Assembly: GCA_050287965.1 (NCBI GenBank)
Contig: JBNKCX010000014.1
Coordinates: 1-64,000, forward strand
DNA length: 64,000 nt
From: CBFDBF01 sp050287965
Lineage (GTDB): Bacteria > Pseudomonadota > Gammaproteobacteria > Chromatiales > Chromatiaceae
Direction: 5' to 3'
The position numbers and the translations under genes are program-made. Positions 34,275 to 42,440 of the stretch are shown piece by piece (position 1 is the stretch's first letter; every line of letters begins with the position of its first letter). A model generated the notes under the pieces. That model was given only the letters and a program-made list of their open reading frames with translations, had not been told where the DNA came from and ran no database searches.

Positions 34275-34556
34275 ATGAAAGCGCTTAACACTGCCGCAAT
34301 GTTGGCATTGGTTTCTCTGTCGTTGGCCCAGCCCGTTGTGGCGGATAGTGTGAACGGGAAGAAACTGCATGACGAGGAGTGTATTCGCTGTCACGCCGGC
34401 GAGGTATATACCCGCGAAGACCGCAGGGTTCAGTCTCTTGAGGCGCTGCAACATCAGGTAAGTGTCTGTATATCCGCGGTGGGTGTCACCTGGTTCGATG
34501 AGGAAGCGGGCGACGTGGTGGATTATCTCAACGAGAACTTTTACAAGTTTGAGTGA
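34275..34556 (+). CDS. Small c-type cytochrome without a distal methionine
   Basis: A 93-residue protein with a signal peptide (residues 1-23, cleavage near VVA-D) and one heme-binding motif ECIRCH at about residues 35-40. No Met follows the heme site, so the usual His-Met ligation is absent; a Cys in HQVSVCISAVGVTWFDEE could be the second axial ligand. It is a periplasmic electron carrier or sensor. The ribosome binding site aaggag is 7 bases before ATG. The stop lies just before the pterin dehydratase gene. Confidence 0.78.
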   Translation: MKALNTAAMLALVSLSLAQPVVADSVNGKKLHDEECIRCHAGEVYTREDRRVQSLEALQHQVSVCISAVGVTWFDEEAGDVVDYLNENFYKFE

Positions 34557-34564
34557 GGTGTGAT

Positions 34565-34909
34565 GTGACGGTCATCGATCTGCGCAAGGAGAGATGCAAG
34601 CCCTGTGAAGGTGAACAGGCGCCGATGATCCGGGAAGCGTCGGTCAATCTGATGTCACAGTTGGACGACGGCTGGAAGCTGGCGGAAGACGGCAGCGGAA
34701 TCAGTCGGAGTTTCGAGTTCAGGGATTTTTACCAAACCATGGCGTTTGTAAATGCGCTGGCCTGGATCGCCCATCGCGAGGATCATCACCCGGATCTGGA
34801 AGTGGGATACGGACGTTGCCTGGTGCGCTTTAGTACTCATGCTATCGGCGGGTTATCGCAGAACGATTTTATCTGTGCCGCCAAGGTGGATGATCTATTG
34901 ACGGATTGA
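34565..34909 (+). CDS. phhB: Pterin-4a-carbinolamine dehydratase
   Basis: A 114-residue protein of the PCD/PhhB family. The conserved active-site block AWIAHREDHHPDLEVGYGRCLVRFSTHAIGGLS (split here as AWIAHREDHHPD then FSTHAIGGLS) is clear, with the catalytic His pair in HREDHHPD. It dehydrates 4a-hydroxytetrahydropterin and may also aid transcription in some bacteria. The GTG at 34565 is preferred; a GTG at 34553 in the same frame would overlap the cytochrome gene. No phenylalanine hydroxylase gene is nearby. Confidence 0.85.
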   Translation: MTVIDLRKERCKPCEGEQAPMIREASVNLMSQLDDGWKLAEDGSGISRSFEFRDFYQTMAFVNALAWIAHREDHHPDLEVGYGRCLVRFSTHAIGGLSQNDFICAAKVDDLLTD

Positions 34910-35008
34910 ACGGTATCGGGATTGATAGCCTCGATTACGCTATAGACATTCGCGGTTAAAGCACCTTGGGAGCAATCCCGTTGCAGTGCGCGAATCCCTC
35001 TATATATG

Positions 35009-35350
35009 TCACCCCGGTTCGCCGTTGTTCGGTTCGTGAGGCTTATAGCGCTTTATCTGGCGTTTGATGTTCCGTTGTACGATGACGCCCTCGATATTGA
35101 AATCGGTGCCGTTGAGGTCGATATCGGGGTAGTTGCGGTTCAGGGCCGTTAGTTTTTCATTCCCGTTCTCGTCCCGGACGTACTGCCTGAACCAGCGCTC
35201 CTCTCCAACGGTGGAAACCACGTAAGCACCGGTCGCACATACGTTGGACGGTTCGATGACGATGATGCATTTCTCCGGAAACTCCGGCTCCATGCTGTCA
35301 TCCAGCACCTGAAGTGCATAAAGTTCGTTATAACTGCAATCCTGGGTCAT
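35009..35350 (-). CDS. Stand-alone LexA/S24-like domain, probably non-cleaving
   Basis: A 113-residue protein that matches only the C-terminal protease domain of LexA/CI-type proteins: DDSMEPEFPEKCIIVIEPS (residues about 17-35, with the Ser of the SMEP motif) and KLTALNRNYPDIDL (about 80-93). No DNA-binding domain is present. At the position where the catalytic Lys is expected (the VKRL-like strand), the sequence reads WFRQY, so the Ser/Lys dyad appears incomplete. It may bind ligands or partners without cutting. Family and Ser are read from sequence; inactivity is inference. Confidence 0.72.
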   Translation of the reverse strand: MTQDCSYNELYALQVLDDSMEPEFPEKCIIVIEPSNVCATGAYVVSTVGEERWFRQYVRDENGNEKLTALNRNYPDIDLNGTDFNIEGVIVQRNIKRQIKRYKPHEPNNGEPG

Positions 35351-35491
35351 GGGTCAACCTGTAAATTCGTTCCATTCGGTATCGGCCGCGGTGAATGTGG
35401 GGTTATTTCACCCGCCTGCCTGTTACGCTCTGCGTGCGGTATTATTAGGGAACCTCTGATTAAGGTTCTACTGAATCGTCGTTATTCTAAC

Positions 35492-37300
35492 ATGCCGCAC
35501 CATATGACAACCTACCACCGACCCCACAGGGATCGCAGAGACTGGCACAATCTCCGTGGTCTGGCGCCGTTTCTCTGGGAATACCGGGGGCGGGCCTTGA
35601 TCGCCCTGGGTTCCCTGGTATTGGCGAAGGTGGCGAACGTCGGGGTTCCGGTGGTGTTGAAGGAGATCGTCGACATCATGGAGAAGAGCGCAGGCAGGGA
35701 ACTGGTGCTGCCGCTGTCGCTGCTGCTCGCCTACGGTCTCCTGCGTCTTTGCAGTTCTCTCTTCAACGAACTGCGGGACGCGGTATTCGCCCGGGTTCGA
35801 TACCACGCCATGCGACGGCTGTCCACGCAAGTCCTGAAGCACCTGCACGGATTGTCCCTGCGCTTCCACCTGGAACGCAAGACCGGCGCCATCAGCCGCG
35901 ATCTGGAGCGGGGGACACGGAGCATCAGCTCGATCCTGAACTATATGGTGTTCAGTATTCTTCCGATGACGGTGGAGTTCACCCTGGTGGCGTTTATCCT
36001 TTTGACCCGCTATGACATCCTGTTCACCCTGGTTACCTTCGGAACGGTGGCGGTCTATATCGCCTTTACCCTGGCGGTAACCGAGTGGCGTATGGAGTAC
36101 CGGCTGGCCATGAATCGCCAGGAGTCTGAGGCCAACAGCCAGGCGTTGGATAGCCTTATCAATTACGAGACGGTTAAGTATTTCGGCAACGAGAAGCTGG
36201 AGATGGAGCGTTTCGACAATACCCTGGCCGCCTGGGAAGGCTCCGCCGTCAAGAGTATGAGCTCCATGTCTTTGCTCAATTTCGGTCAGGGAGCCATTAT
36301 CGCCCTCGGCGTCACCCTGGTGATGATTTTCGCCGCCGGTGGAGTGGTGAACGGTACCATGACCATCGGTGACCTGGTGCTGGTCAACGCCTTTCTGCTG
36401 CAGCTCTTTATCCCGCTCAACTTCCTGGGTGTGGTTTACCGGCAGATAAAATATTCCCTGGCGGATATGGATCTCGTATTCAAACTGCTGGAACGGGCGC
36501 CGGAGATCACCGACAGTCCCGGGGCGCCGGATCTGGTGTTGAAAGGTGGCGAGGTGCGGTTCGATAAGGTGGATTTCGCTTACCAGCCGGAGCGACAGAT
36601 ACTGCACGATGTCAGTTTCGTGGTGGGGGCGGGGGAAAAGGTGGCGGTAGTGGGCCGCAGTGGTGCCGGCAAGTCCACCCTGTCCCGGCTGCTGTTTCGC
36701 TTTTATGATGTGACCGGCGGTCGTATTCTGGTCGACGATCAGGACGTGCGCGAGGTGACGCAGCGGAGCCTGCGGGATGCCATCGGTATCGTGCCCCAGG
36801 ATACGGTGCTGTTCAACGATACCATCTATTACAATCTGGCTTACGGCAACCCTCAGGCCAGCAGGGAAGAGATCGAGCGGGCGGCGGCTATGGCTCATAT
36901 CCGCGATTTCATCGAGTCCCTGCCGCAGCAGTACGAAACCCTGGTAGGGGAGCGGGGTCTGAAGCTGTCGGGTGGAGAGAAACAGCGTATCGCCATTGCC
37001 CGCGCCATCCTCAAGCGGCCCCGTATCCTGCTCTTCGACGAGGCTACCTCCTCTCTGGACAGTAAGACCGAACAGGCGATCCAGGAGACTCTCAGACAGG
37101 TGGCGGAGAATCACACTACCCTGGTAATCGCCCATCGTCTCTCCACTGTGGTGGACGCGGACCGGATTCTGGTGATGGACGACGGACGCATCGTCGAACA
37201 GGGGAGTCACGCCGGATTGCTGGCGCAGGGAGGACGCTACAGCGAGATGTGGCGGTTGCAGCAGGAAGATCGCAATTTCGAGCAAGGGGATGAGGTATGA
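35492..37300 (+). CDS. Atm1-type ABC exporter (fused membrane and ATPase domains)
   Basis: A 602-residue half-transporter of the Atm1/ABCB7 group. The membrane domain (six segments, residues about 25-320) contains the YFGNEKLE coupling motif (about 230-237). The ATPase domain has Walker A GRSGAGKST, the signature LSGGEKQR and Walker B ILLFDEATSSLD. Atm1-like proteins export glutathione-linked sulfur or metal compounds. ATG 35492 or 35504 are both possible. Its stop overlaps the start of cca (ATGA). Gammaproteobacterial Atm1 homologues of similar length are common. Confidence 0.88.
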   Translation: MPHHMTTYHRPHRDRRDWHNLRGLAPFLWEYRGRALIALGSLVLAKVANVGVPVVLKEIVDIMEKSAGRELVLPLSLLLAYGLLRLCSSLFNELRDAVFARVRYHAMRRLSTQVLKHLHGLSLRFHLERKTGAISRDLERGTRSISSILNYMVFSILPMTVEFTLVAFILLTRYDILFTLVTFGTVAVYIAFTLAVTEWRMEYRLAMNRQESEANSQALDSLINYETVKYFGNEKLEMERFDNTLAAWEGSAVKSMSSMSLLNFGQGAIIALGVTLVMIFAAGGVVNGTMTIGDLVLVNAFLLQLFIPLNFLGVVYRQIKYSLADMDLVFKLLERAPEITDSPGAPDLVLKGGEVRFDKVDFAYQPERQILHDVSFVVGAGEKVAVVGRSGAGKSTLSRLLFRFYDVTGGRILVDDQDVREVTQRSLRDAIGIVPQDTVLFNDTIYYNLAYGNPQASREEIERAAAMAHIRDFIESLPQQYETLVGERGLKLSGGEKQRIAIARAILKRPRILLFDEATSSLDSKTEQAIQETLRQVAENHTTLVIAHRLSTVVDADRILVMDDGRIVEQGSHAGLLAQGGRYSEMWRLQQEDRNFEQGDEV

Positions 37301-38421
37301 GGGTGTATCTGGTCGGAGGGGCGGTGCGGGATGAGCTGCTGGGTCTGCCGGTGCAGGAACGGGACTGGGTGGTGGTGGGTGCCACCACGGAGCAGATGCT
37401 GGAACGGGGATTCCGACGGGCGGATGCCGAGTTTCCGGTATTTATCCACCCGCAAACCGGGGAGGAGTATGCCCTGGCACGTACCGAGACCAAGACCGGC
37501 ATCGGATACAAGGGATTCAGCGTCGATTCGGGAACGCATGTGACCCTGGAGCAGGATCTGCAGCGGCGGGATCTCACCATCAATGCCCTTGCCCGGGACG
37601 AAGAGGGCAGACTGCTTGATCCCTTTGGGGGGCAGGGGGATCTGGAACGGCGGTTGCTCCGTCACGTCTCTCCCGCGTTTGCGGAGGACCCGGTACGACT
37701 GTTACGTCTGGCGCGTTTTGCGGCCCGCTTCGGATACCTTGGTTTTCGAGTAGCCGACGAAACCCGGCCTTTGTTGCGGCGGATGGCGGAATCCCGGGAT
37801 CTGCCGGCGTTGCGGCGAGAGCGTATATGGAAGGAGATGCGGCGTGCTTTGCGGGAAGCGGAACCGTGGCGCTTCTTCGAGGTTCTTCAGGAGTGCGATG
37901 CCCTGCCGGTGCTGGTACCGCAACTGGCATCGGTAATAGCGGAAGTGGGGGGCGGAGAAACCCCGTCAGTGATTGCGGCTTTGAAACGTGCCGCTGCCGC
38001 CACGGATGATCCGGTGGTCCGGTTCGCCGTCCTCTTTGCCCCGGCGGCGGATCCTGCGGACGGGTCCGCGGCCTTGTGTGAAGCACTGCGGGCCCCCCGT
38101 GAGTACGGCGATCTCCTGGATATGGTGGTCAGGTACGGCGCTCTGTTTGAGGCGGCGGCGGAGGGAGACGCGGGGTCGATTCTGCAACTTATCGGATCCG
38201 CTCGGGCAGAACAGCAACCGGAGCGGTTTCAGCGTTTTCTGCAGGCTGCCGGCGCCCTCCGGCCGGAGGCCGCCGTCGCCGCCTGCTCTAACCTGGAAAA
38301 GGCCCTGCGCGTGGTGGTATCGGTTTCCGCCGATGTGTTGCAGGCGGAAGGCCTGACCGGAGCTGAGCTGGGGGCTGAGCTGGAACGGCGTCGCCTGGCC
38401 GCCATTCGCTCCGTACTGTAG
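37297..38421 (+). CDS. cca: CCA-adding tRNA nucleotidyltransferase (no HD domain)
   Basis: A 374-residue class II nucleotidyltransferase. The N-terminal motifs are clear: YLVGGAVRDELLG at about residues 4-16, RRDLTINALA at about 89-98, and EDPVRLLRLARFAARFGY at about 129-146. It is shorter than E. coli Cca because the C-terminal HD phosphohydrolase domain is absent. It adds or repairs the 3' CCA of tRNA. It overlaps the Atm1-type gene by four bases. Confidence 0.92.
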   Translation: MRVYLVGGAVRDELLGLPVQERDWVVVGATTEQMLERGFRRADAEFPVFIHPQTGEEYALARTETKTGIGYKGFSVDSGTHVTLEQDLQRRDLTINALARDEEGRLLDPFGGQGDLERRLLRHVSPAFAEDPVRLLRLARFAARFGYLGFRVADETRPLLRRMAESRDLPALRRERIWKEMRRALREAEPWRFFEVLQECDALPVLVPQLASVIAEVGGGETPSVIAALKRAAAATDDPVVRFAVLFAPAADPADGSAALCEALRAPREYGDLLDMVVRYGALFEAAAEGDAGSILQLIGSARAEQQPERFQRFLQAAGALRPEAAVAACSNLEKALRVVVSVSADVLQAEGLTGAELGAELERRRLAAIRSVL

Positions 38422-38554
38422 GTCCGAATTTGGCCGAAAGCCGTGGCAGGTTAAGGTTACGTCTCCCGCTTTTATATCCGAAGGGTGAAAGCGCGGCCTG
38501 ATTTCGTGATAAGGTGATTGCCCCGGCCTCAAGCGGGCCTGATCAGAAACGGTT

Positions 38555-40186
38555 ATGTCTTTAATTCAGGACGAAAAAACGGCGCAGACGCGGGGCAGGG
38601 TGGCTGCCGATTTTCCGGGCCATTCGGAGCTTTCATCTATCCTGCGTATTCTGATTGCCGCCCGGTTGCTGTTTCCCATCGGCATCTCTGCGCTCGGTCT
38701 CGCGAGCAGCCTGTTTTTGACCGTTCTCATTTATGGTAAGAACGGCGCATCGCCGGTTTTGGTCACCTGGTTGTTGGTCGCGGTGGTTGTAACCCTCGCT
38801 GCAGCGGTGCTTGGTGCGGTACGCCTGCGGAATCAGCTTCTACAGCCCCTGGTACGACTGGAGCAGTCGGTGGCCGAGGTCTGCGAGGGTGCGCCCCATG
38901 TGCATCTCACCATGGAGAACGTGGGTGTGCTGGGACCCATGGCGCGGGATATCGACAGCATCAACGATGAGTTGGCGGAGGTCTATGACGATATGCAGGA
39001 GCGCGTGGATCGTCAGACCCGGCGACTCGCTCAACAGACCGCGACGCTAAAAACCCTGTACGACGTGGCCGCCAGTATCAACCAGGCGGGAAACCTGGAT
39101 GACCTGCTGATCCGGTTTCTGCATATCCTGAAAAAGATGGTGGATGGCCGTTCCGCCACGGTAAACCTGATCACCTCGGAACAGCGCATACGGCTGGTGG
39201 GCAGCATAGGTCTGGACGATAACTTTCTTAGCGGCAGGGCCCAGCTTCCCCTTCATCTTTGTCAGTGCGGCAAGACCCTGTCCCAGGGAGATATCCTTTG
39301 TGAACAGGATGCCCGGCGTTGTTCCCAGGCGGTCGGACGGCGTATGTTCACCAGCGACGAGATCGAACGGGTGGAAGTGCCTCTGGAGTACCAGGGTGAG
39401 CAGTTCGGGATCTATCACCTGTATGTGGATAAAGGGAGCCTCGCGGGGCGGGGGGACCTGCTGGACCTGCTGTTCACCATCGGCAGTCATCTCGGCATGG
39501 CCGTGGCGAGACAGCGGCTGGACGAAGAGGCACACCGTATTTCTATCATGGAGGAACGCACCACTCTGGCGCACGAGCTGCACGATTCCCTGGCTCAGAC
39601 CCTGGCGAGTCTCCGCTTTCAGGCACGGATGCTGGAGGATACCCTGGCGAAGAGCGTGGTCGCGGACGAGGCGCGTTCTGAGCTGCAACGCATCAGCAGC
39701 GGTATCGACGAGGCCCATACCGAGTTGCGGGAGTTGTTAAACAGCTTCCTGGCCCCGGTGGAGCAGCAGGGGCTGGATCCGGAGTTGAAGAAACTGACCC
39801 GGCGTTTCCGGCAGGAGACCGGGATCCCGGTATTTTTCCAGCGCGACTGTCCCAACATCAATCTGACCACCGGCGAGGAGAAGCAGATCCTGCGTATCGC
39901 CCAGGAGTGTCTGGCCAACGTGCGCAAGCACGCGGGGGCGCATAATGTTCGAATTCTGCTCAGCTGCAAGGGGACCGGTGAATACCGGTTGCTGGTGGAG
40001 GACGACGGAATCGGTTTTGACGGCTCCGCGCGAACCGGGGGTCCCGGTGAGCAGGTCGGGCTCACTATTATGGAGGAGCGCGCTCGAAGACTGGGTGGAA
40101 CCCTTTCCATCGAAAGCGAACCGGGAGAAGGTACGCGGGTGGAGTTGGTTTACAATCGGCGGAAGCAAAACAAACACACAAGGTGA
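38555..40186 (+). CDS. NarX-like histidine kinase without a periplasmic sensor, with Cys-rich GAF
   Basis: A 543-residue kinase. Two membrane segments (residues about 33-60 and 67-90) are separated by only ~8 residues, so the nitrate-binding periplasmic domain of NarX is missing. HAMP-like and coiled-coil regions follow (about 92-165), then a GAF domain (about 167-320) with Cys236, 238, 249 and 256 (CQCG ... C ... C), and a HisKA_3 block with the probable phospho-His343 in ELHDSLAQTL. The C-terminal HATPase has VRKHAGAHNV and DDGIGFD. It probably senses a cytoplasmic redox or ligand signal. The next gene is its regulator. Confidence 0.86.
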   Translation: MSLIQDEKTAQTRGRVAADFPGHSELSSILRILIAARLLFPIGISALGLASSLFLTVLIYGKNGASPVLVTWLLVAVVVTLAAAVLGAVRLRNQLLQPLVRLEQSVAEVCEGAPHVHLTMENVGVLGPMARDIDSINDELAEVYDDMQERVDRQTRRLAQQTATLKTLYDVAASINQAGNLDDLLIRFLHILKKMVDGRSATVNLITSEQRIRLVGSIGLDDNFLSGRAQLPLHLCQCGKTLSQGDILCEQDARRCSQAVGRRMFTSDEIERVEVPLEYQGEQFGIYHLYVDKGSLAGRGDLLDLLFTIGSHLGMAVARQRLDEEAHRISIMEERTTLAHELHDSLAQTLASLRFQARMLEDTLAKSVVADEARSELQRISSGIDEAHTELRELLNSFLAPVEQQGLDPELKKLTRRFRQETGIPVFFQRDCPNINLTTGEEKQILRIAQECLANVRKHAGAHNVRILLSCKGTGEYRLLVEDDGIGFDGSARTGGPGEQVGLTIMEERARRLGGTLSIESEPGEGTRVELVYNRRKQNKHTR

Positions 40187-40854
40187 CAACGGGTCGACCC
40201 ATGCGCGTATTCCTTATAGATGATCATGCCCTGTTCCGAGGCGGGTTGCAGGAGTTGCTGCAGCGTCTGGGTGTCGACGTGGTAGGCGCGGAGGGTGACT
40301 GCCGCAAGGGTATACTGGGTGTGGCCGCGGTACAGCCGGATGTGGTGTTGCTCGATATGCGTATGCCTGATATGGACGGTGTGGAGGTGTTACGGGAACT
40401 GCGGGCACAATGTCCGGCAATCCCGGTGGCCATGCTCACCACCAGCCGCGAGGAAGCGGATGTCATTGAATCCCTGCAGAACGGTGCCCAGGGTTACCTG
40501 TTGAAGGAGATGGAGCCGGAGGAACTGCTGGAGGCGCTGGGGCAGATTGCCGGCGGCAGCACGGTGGTTGCCAAGGAACTCACCGCGATTCTGGCCCGGG
40601 CGGTACAGGGTGAGTTGTCATCCACTTCGCCCAAGGGAGGGCTGGATGAGCTTACGCCGCGGGAACGGGAGATTCTCTGCCATCTGGCCGAGGGGCAAAG
40701 CAACAAGGTTATAGCCCGTAACCTCGGGATATCCGACGGAACCGTGAAGCTGCATGTGAAAGCCATTCTGCGGAAACTGGGTGTGCATTCGCGGGTGGAG
40801 GCGGCGGTGATCGCCGTGGAGCGAAACCTCTGCGGCCGCGAGGGAGCATCCTGA
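40183..40854 (+). CDS. NarL/FixJ-type response regulator
   Basis: A 223-residue regulator (or 217 residues from ATG 40201). The receiver is at residues ~7-125 (LIDDHALFRGGLQELL, VVLLDMRMPDMDG with the acceptor Asp) and the LuxR-type helix-turn-helix at about 155-215 (LTPREREILCHLAEGQSNKVIARNLGISDGTVKLHVKAILRKL). The GTG at 40183 overlaps the kinase stop by four bases and is given here, but ATG 40201 is an equally possible start. The kinase-regulator overlap shows co-translation; target genes are unknown. Confidence 0.92.
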   Translation: MTTGRPMRVFLIDDHALFRGGLQELLQRLGVDVVGAEGDCRKGILGVAAVQPDVVLLDMRMPDMDGVEVLRELRAQCPAIPVAMLTTSREEADVIESLQNGAQGYLLKEMEPEELLEALGQIAGGSTVVAKELTAILARAVQGELSSTSPKGGLDELTPREREILCHLAEGQSNKVIARNLGISDGTVKLHVKAILRKLGVHSRVEAAVIAVERNLCGREGAS

Positions 40855-42266
40855 TGCCGCAGCTGGTGGTGCTCTGGACCGATGCTCTGATATTTCTGCT
40901 GTTTCTGCTGGCATTGGCCTTTGGGATTTATGCCTCCCGCAAAGAGCATCTGCGGGCCCCATGGCGAAGGGTTGTCCGCAGTCGGGTGGGAGTGGGCACG
41001 CTGGTTGTGCTGATCTGCTACGTAGCCATCGGTCTGCTCGATTCGATCCATTTCCATCCCCTGTTGCCTGAGTCGGAGCGCGGGGATGGCGCAGTCTACT
41101 CAACCGAGGTGATAAGTGTATTTGACCAACTGGTAACGCCGTTACGTACCTGCCAGGAAAAGACCTACTCGGCGCCGCTCGCCTCTTATCTTTACGCCAA
41201 GGAGAATATCGAGCTTGAGGATGGAACTACGGTAAGGGATTTTCCGCGCCTTCTTTATGGGGGGGCTCATCTGGAAGATCCACGGCGGCAGGCGAAGGGC
41301 GATATTATAAAACGGATTATCATCGGACTGATCAAGGGTGTGGTCCTGTCGGTGGTTCTGGTCAACATACTGATCACATTTCTGTCATTGGGTTCCGACG
41401 GCAATTTTGGTCATCATGCGCGTCTGCTTTTAAGCGGTCGGACCGATATTCCGTGGCGATCGGCCTTGTTTACGGTCGTTGCAGTTCTGATTATCGGCTT
41501 TATCTGCGCCGAACTTGCGGCTAAATATCATCTCCTCGGTACCGACAAGGTTGGGGAGGATGTCTTTTACCAGGCTTTGAAAAGCATTCGCACCGGATTG
41601 ATGATCGGAACGCTGACCACTCTGGTAATGTTGCCCGCGGCCATACTCCTGGGAATCATGGCGGGCTATTTTCGCGGCTGGGTGGATGACCTGATCCAGT
41701 ATCTCTATACCACTCTCAATTCCATTCCCGGCGTACTTCTGATAGCTGCGGCGATTCTTATGTTGCAGATTTATATGAGCAATCATGCCGATGATTTCAA
41801 TACCCTGGTGGAACGATCGGATATGCGCTTGCTGTTTCTTTGTATCATCCTGGGCGTGACCAGCTGGACCGGTCTGTGCCGGTTGCTGCGGGGGGAGTCG
41901 ATCAAACTGCGCCAGGTGGACTACGTACAGGCCGCGACCGCTTTCGGTGTGCGTCATTTCCAGGTAATCGTACGTCATATATTGCCCAATGTGCTGCATA
42001 TCGTATTGATCACCGTAGTGCTTGATTTTTCGGGATTGGTGCTGGCGGAAGCGGTGCTCTCCTATGTAAATATAGGCGTCGACCCCACCATGAACAGTTG
42101 GGGTAATATGATCAACAGCGCACGTCTGGAGATGGCCCGGGAGCCTATTGTCTGGTGGTCGCTGATGGCGGCGTTGCTGTTTATGTTTACCCTGGTATTG
42201 TCTGCCAATCTTTTCTCCGATGTGGTGCGTGACGCCTTCGATCCCCGACTAAGATCCACACGCTAA
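40854..42266 (+). CDS. Oligopeptide-type ABC transporter permease (YejE/OppC-like)
   Basis: A 470-residue permease, longer than YejE or OppC because of an N-terminal extension of about 150 residues with its own membrane segments. The C-terminal half has the binding-protein-dependent permease pattern (RTGLMIGTLTTLVMLPAAILLGIMAGYFRGWVDDLIQYL) and the EAA-like loop (KLRQVDYVQAATAFGVRHFQVIVRHILPN), which contacts the ATPase. The start overlaps the regulator stop (TGATG). No matching second permease or binding protein is in the window; the cognate ATPase is the gene at 42441. Confidence 0.82.
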   Translation: MPQLVVLWTDALIFLLFLLALAFGIYASRKEHLRAPWRRVVRSRVGVGTLVVLICYVAIGLLDSIHFHPLLPESERGDGAVYSTEVISVFDQLVTPLRTCQEKTYSAPLASYLYAKENIELEDGTTVRDFPRLLYGGAHLEDPRRQAKGDIIKRIIIGLIKGVVLSVVLVNILITFLSLGSDGNFGHHARLLLSGRTDIPWRSALFTVVAVLIIGFICAELAAKYHLLGTDKVGEDVFYQALKSIRTGLMIGTLTTLVMLPAAILLGIMAGYFRGWVDDLIQYLYTTLNSIPGVLLIAAAILMLQIYMSNHADDFNTLVERSDMRLLFLCIILGVTSWTGLCRLLRGESIKLRQVDYVQAATAFGVRHFQVIVRHILPNVLHIVLITVVLDFSGLVLAEAVLSYVNIGVDPTMNSWGNMINSARLEMAREPIVWWSLMAALLFMFTLVLSANLFSDVVRDAFDPRLRSTR

Positions 42267-42271
42267 TGATC

Positions 42272-42414
42272 AGCCACGGAGACACAGATAGAGAGCGATA
42301 AAGATTAAACTAATTGACTATTGTGCTAATGAGGGTGGGTAAGTTTTATTAAAGTCAGCACGGATAACATTTCCTTAGGCGGAGATTTCTCTGTGTTCTC
42401 TGTGCCTCTGTGGC
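42272..42414 (+). repeat. Inverted CTCTGTG-type intergenic element
   Basis: The left arm agccacggagacacagatagagag (42272-42295) and the right arm tctctgtgttctctgtgcctctgtggc (42388-42414) are imperfect reverse complements flanking about 90 bases without a gene. Similar CTCTGTG/CACAGAG-rich segments occur between genes of many bacteria. It lies between the permease gene and the ATPase gene of the same transporter, so it may be a small inserted repeat. Confidence 0.6.
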
Positions 42415-42440
42415 GATGAGAATAGATATAGACGGGATAC

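Noticed and set aside
35468..37285. Long minus-strand open frame opposite the Atm1-type transporter
   Set aside because: It is a mirror of a gene with strong ABC transporter motifs; the frame is rich in His, Gln and Arg without any family motif.
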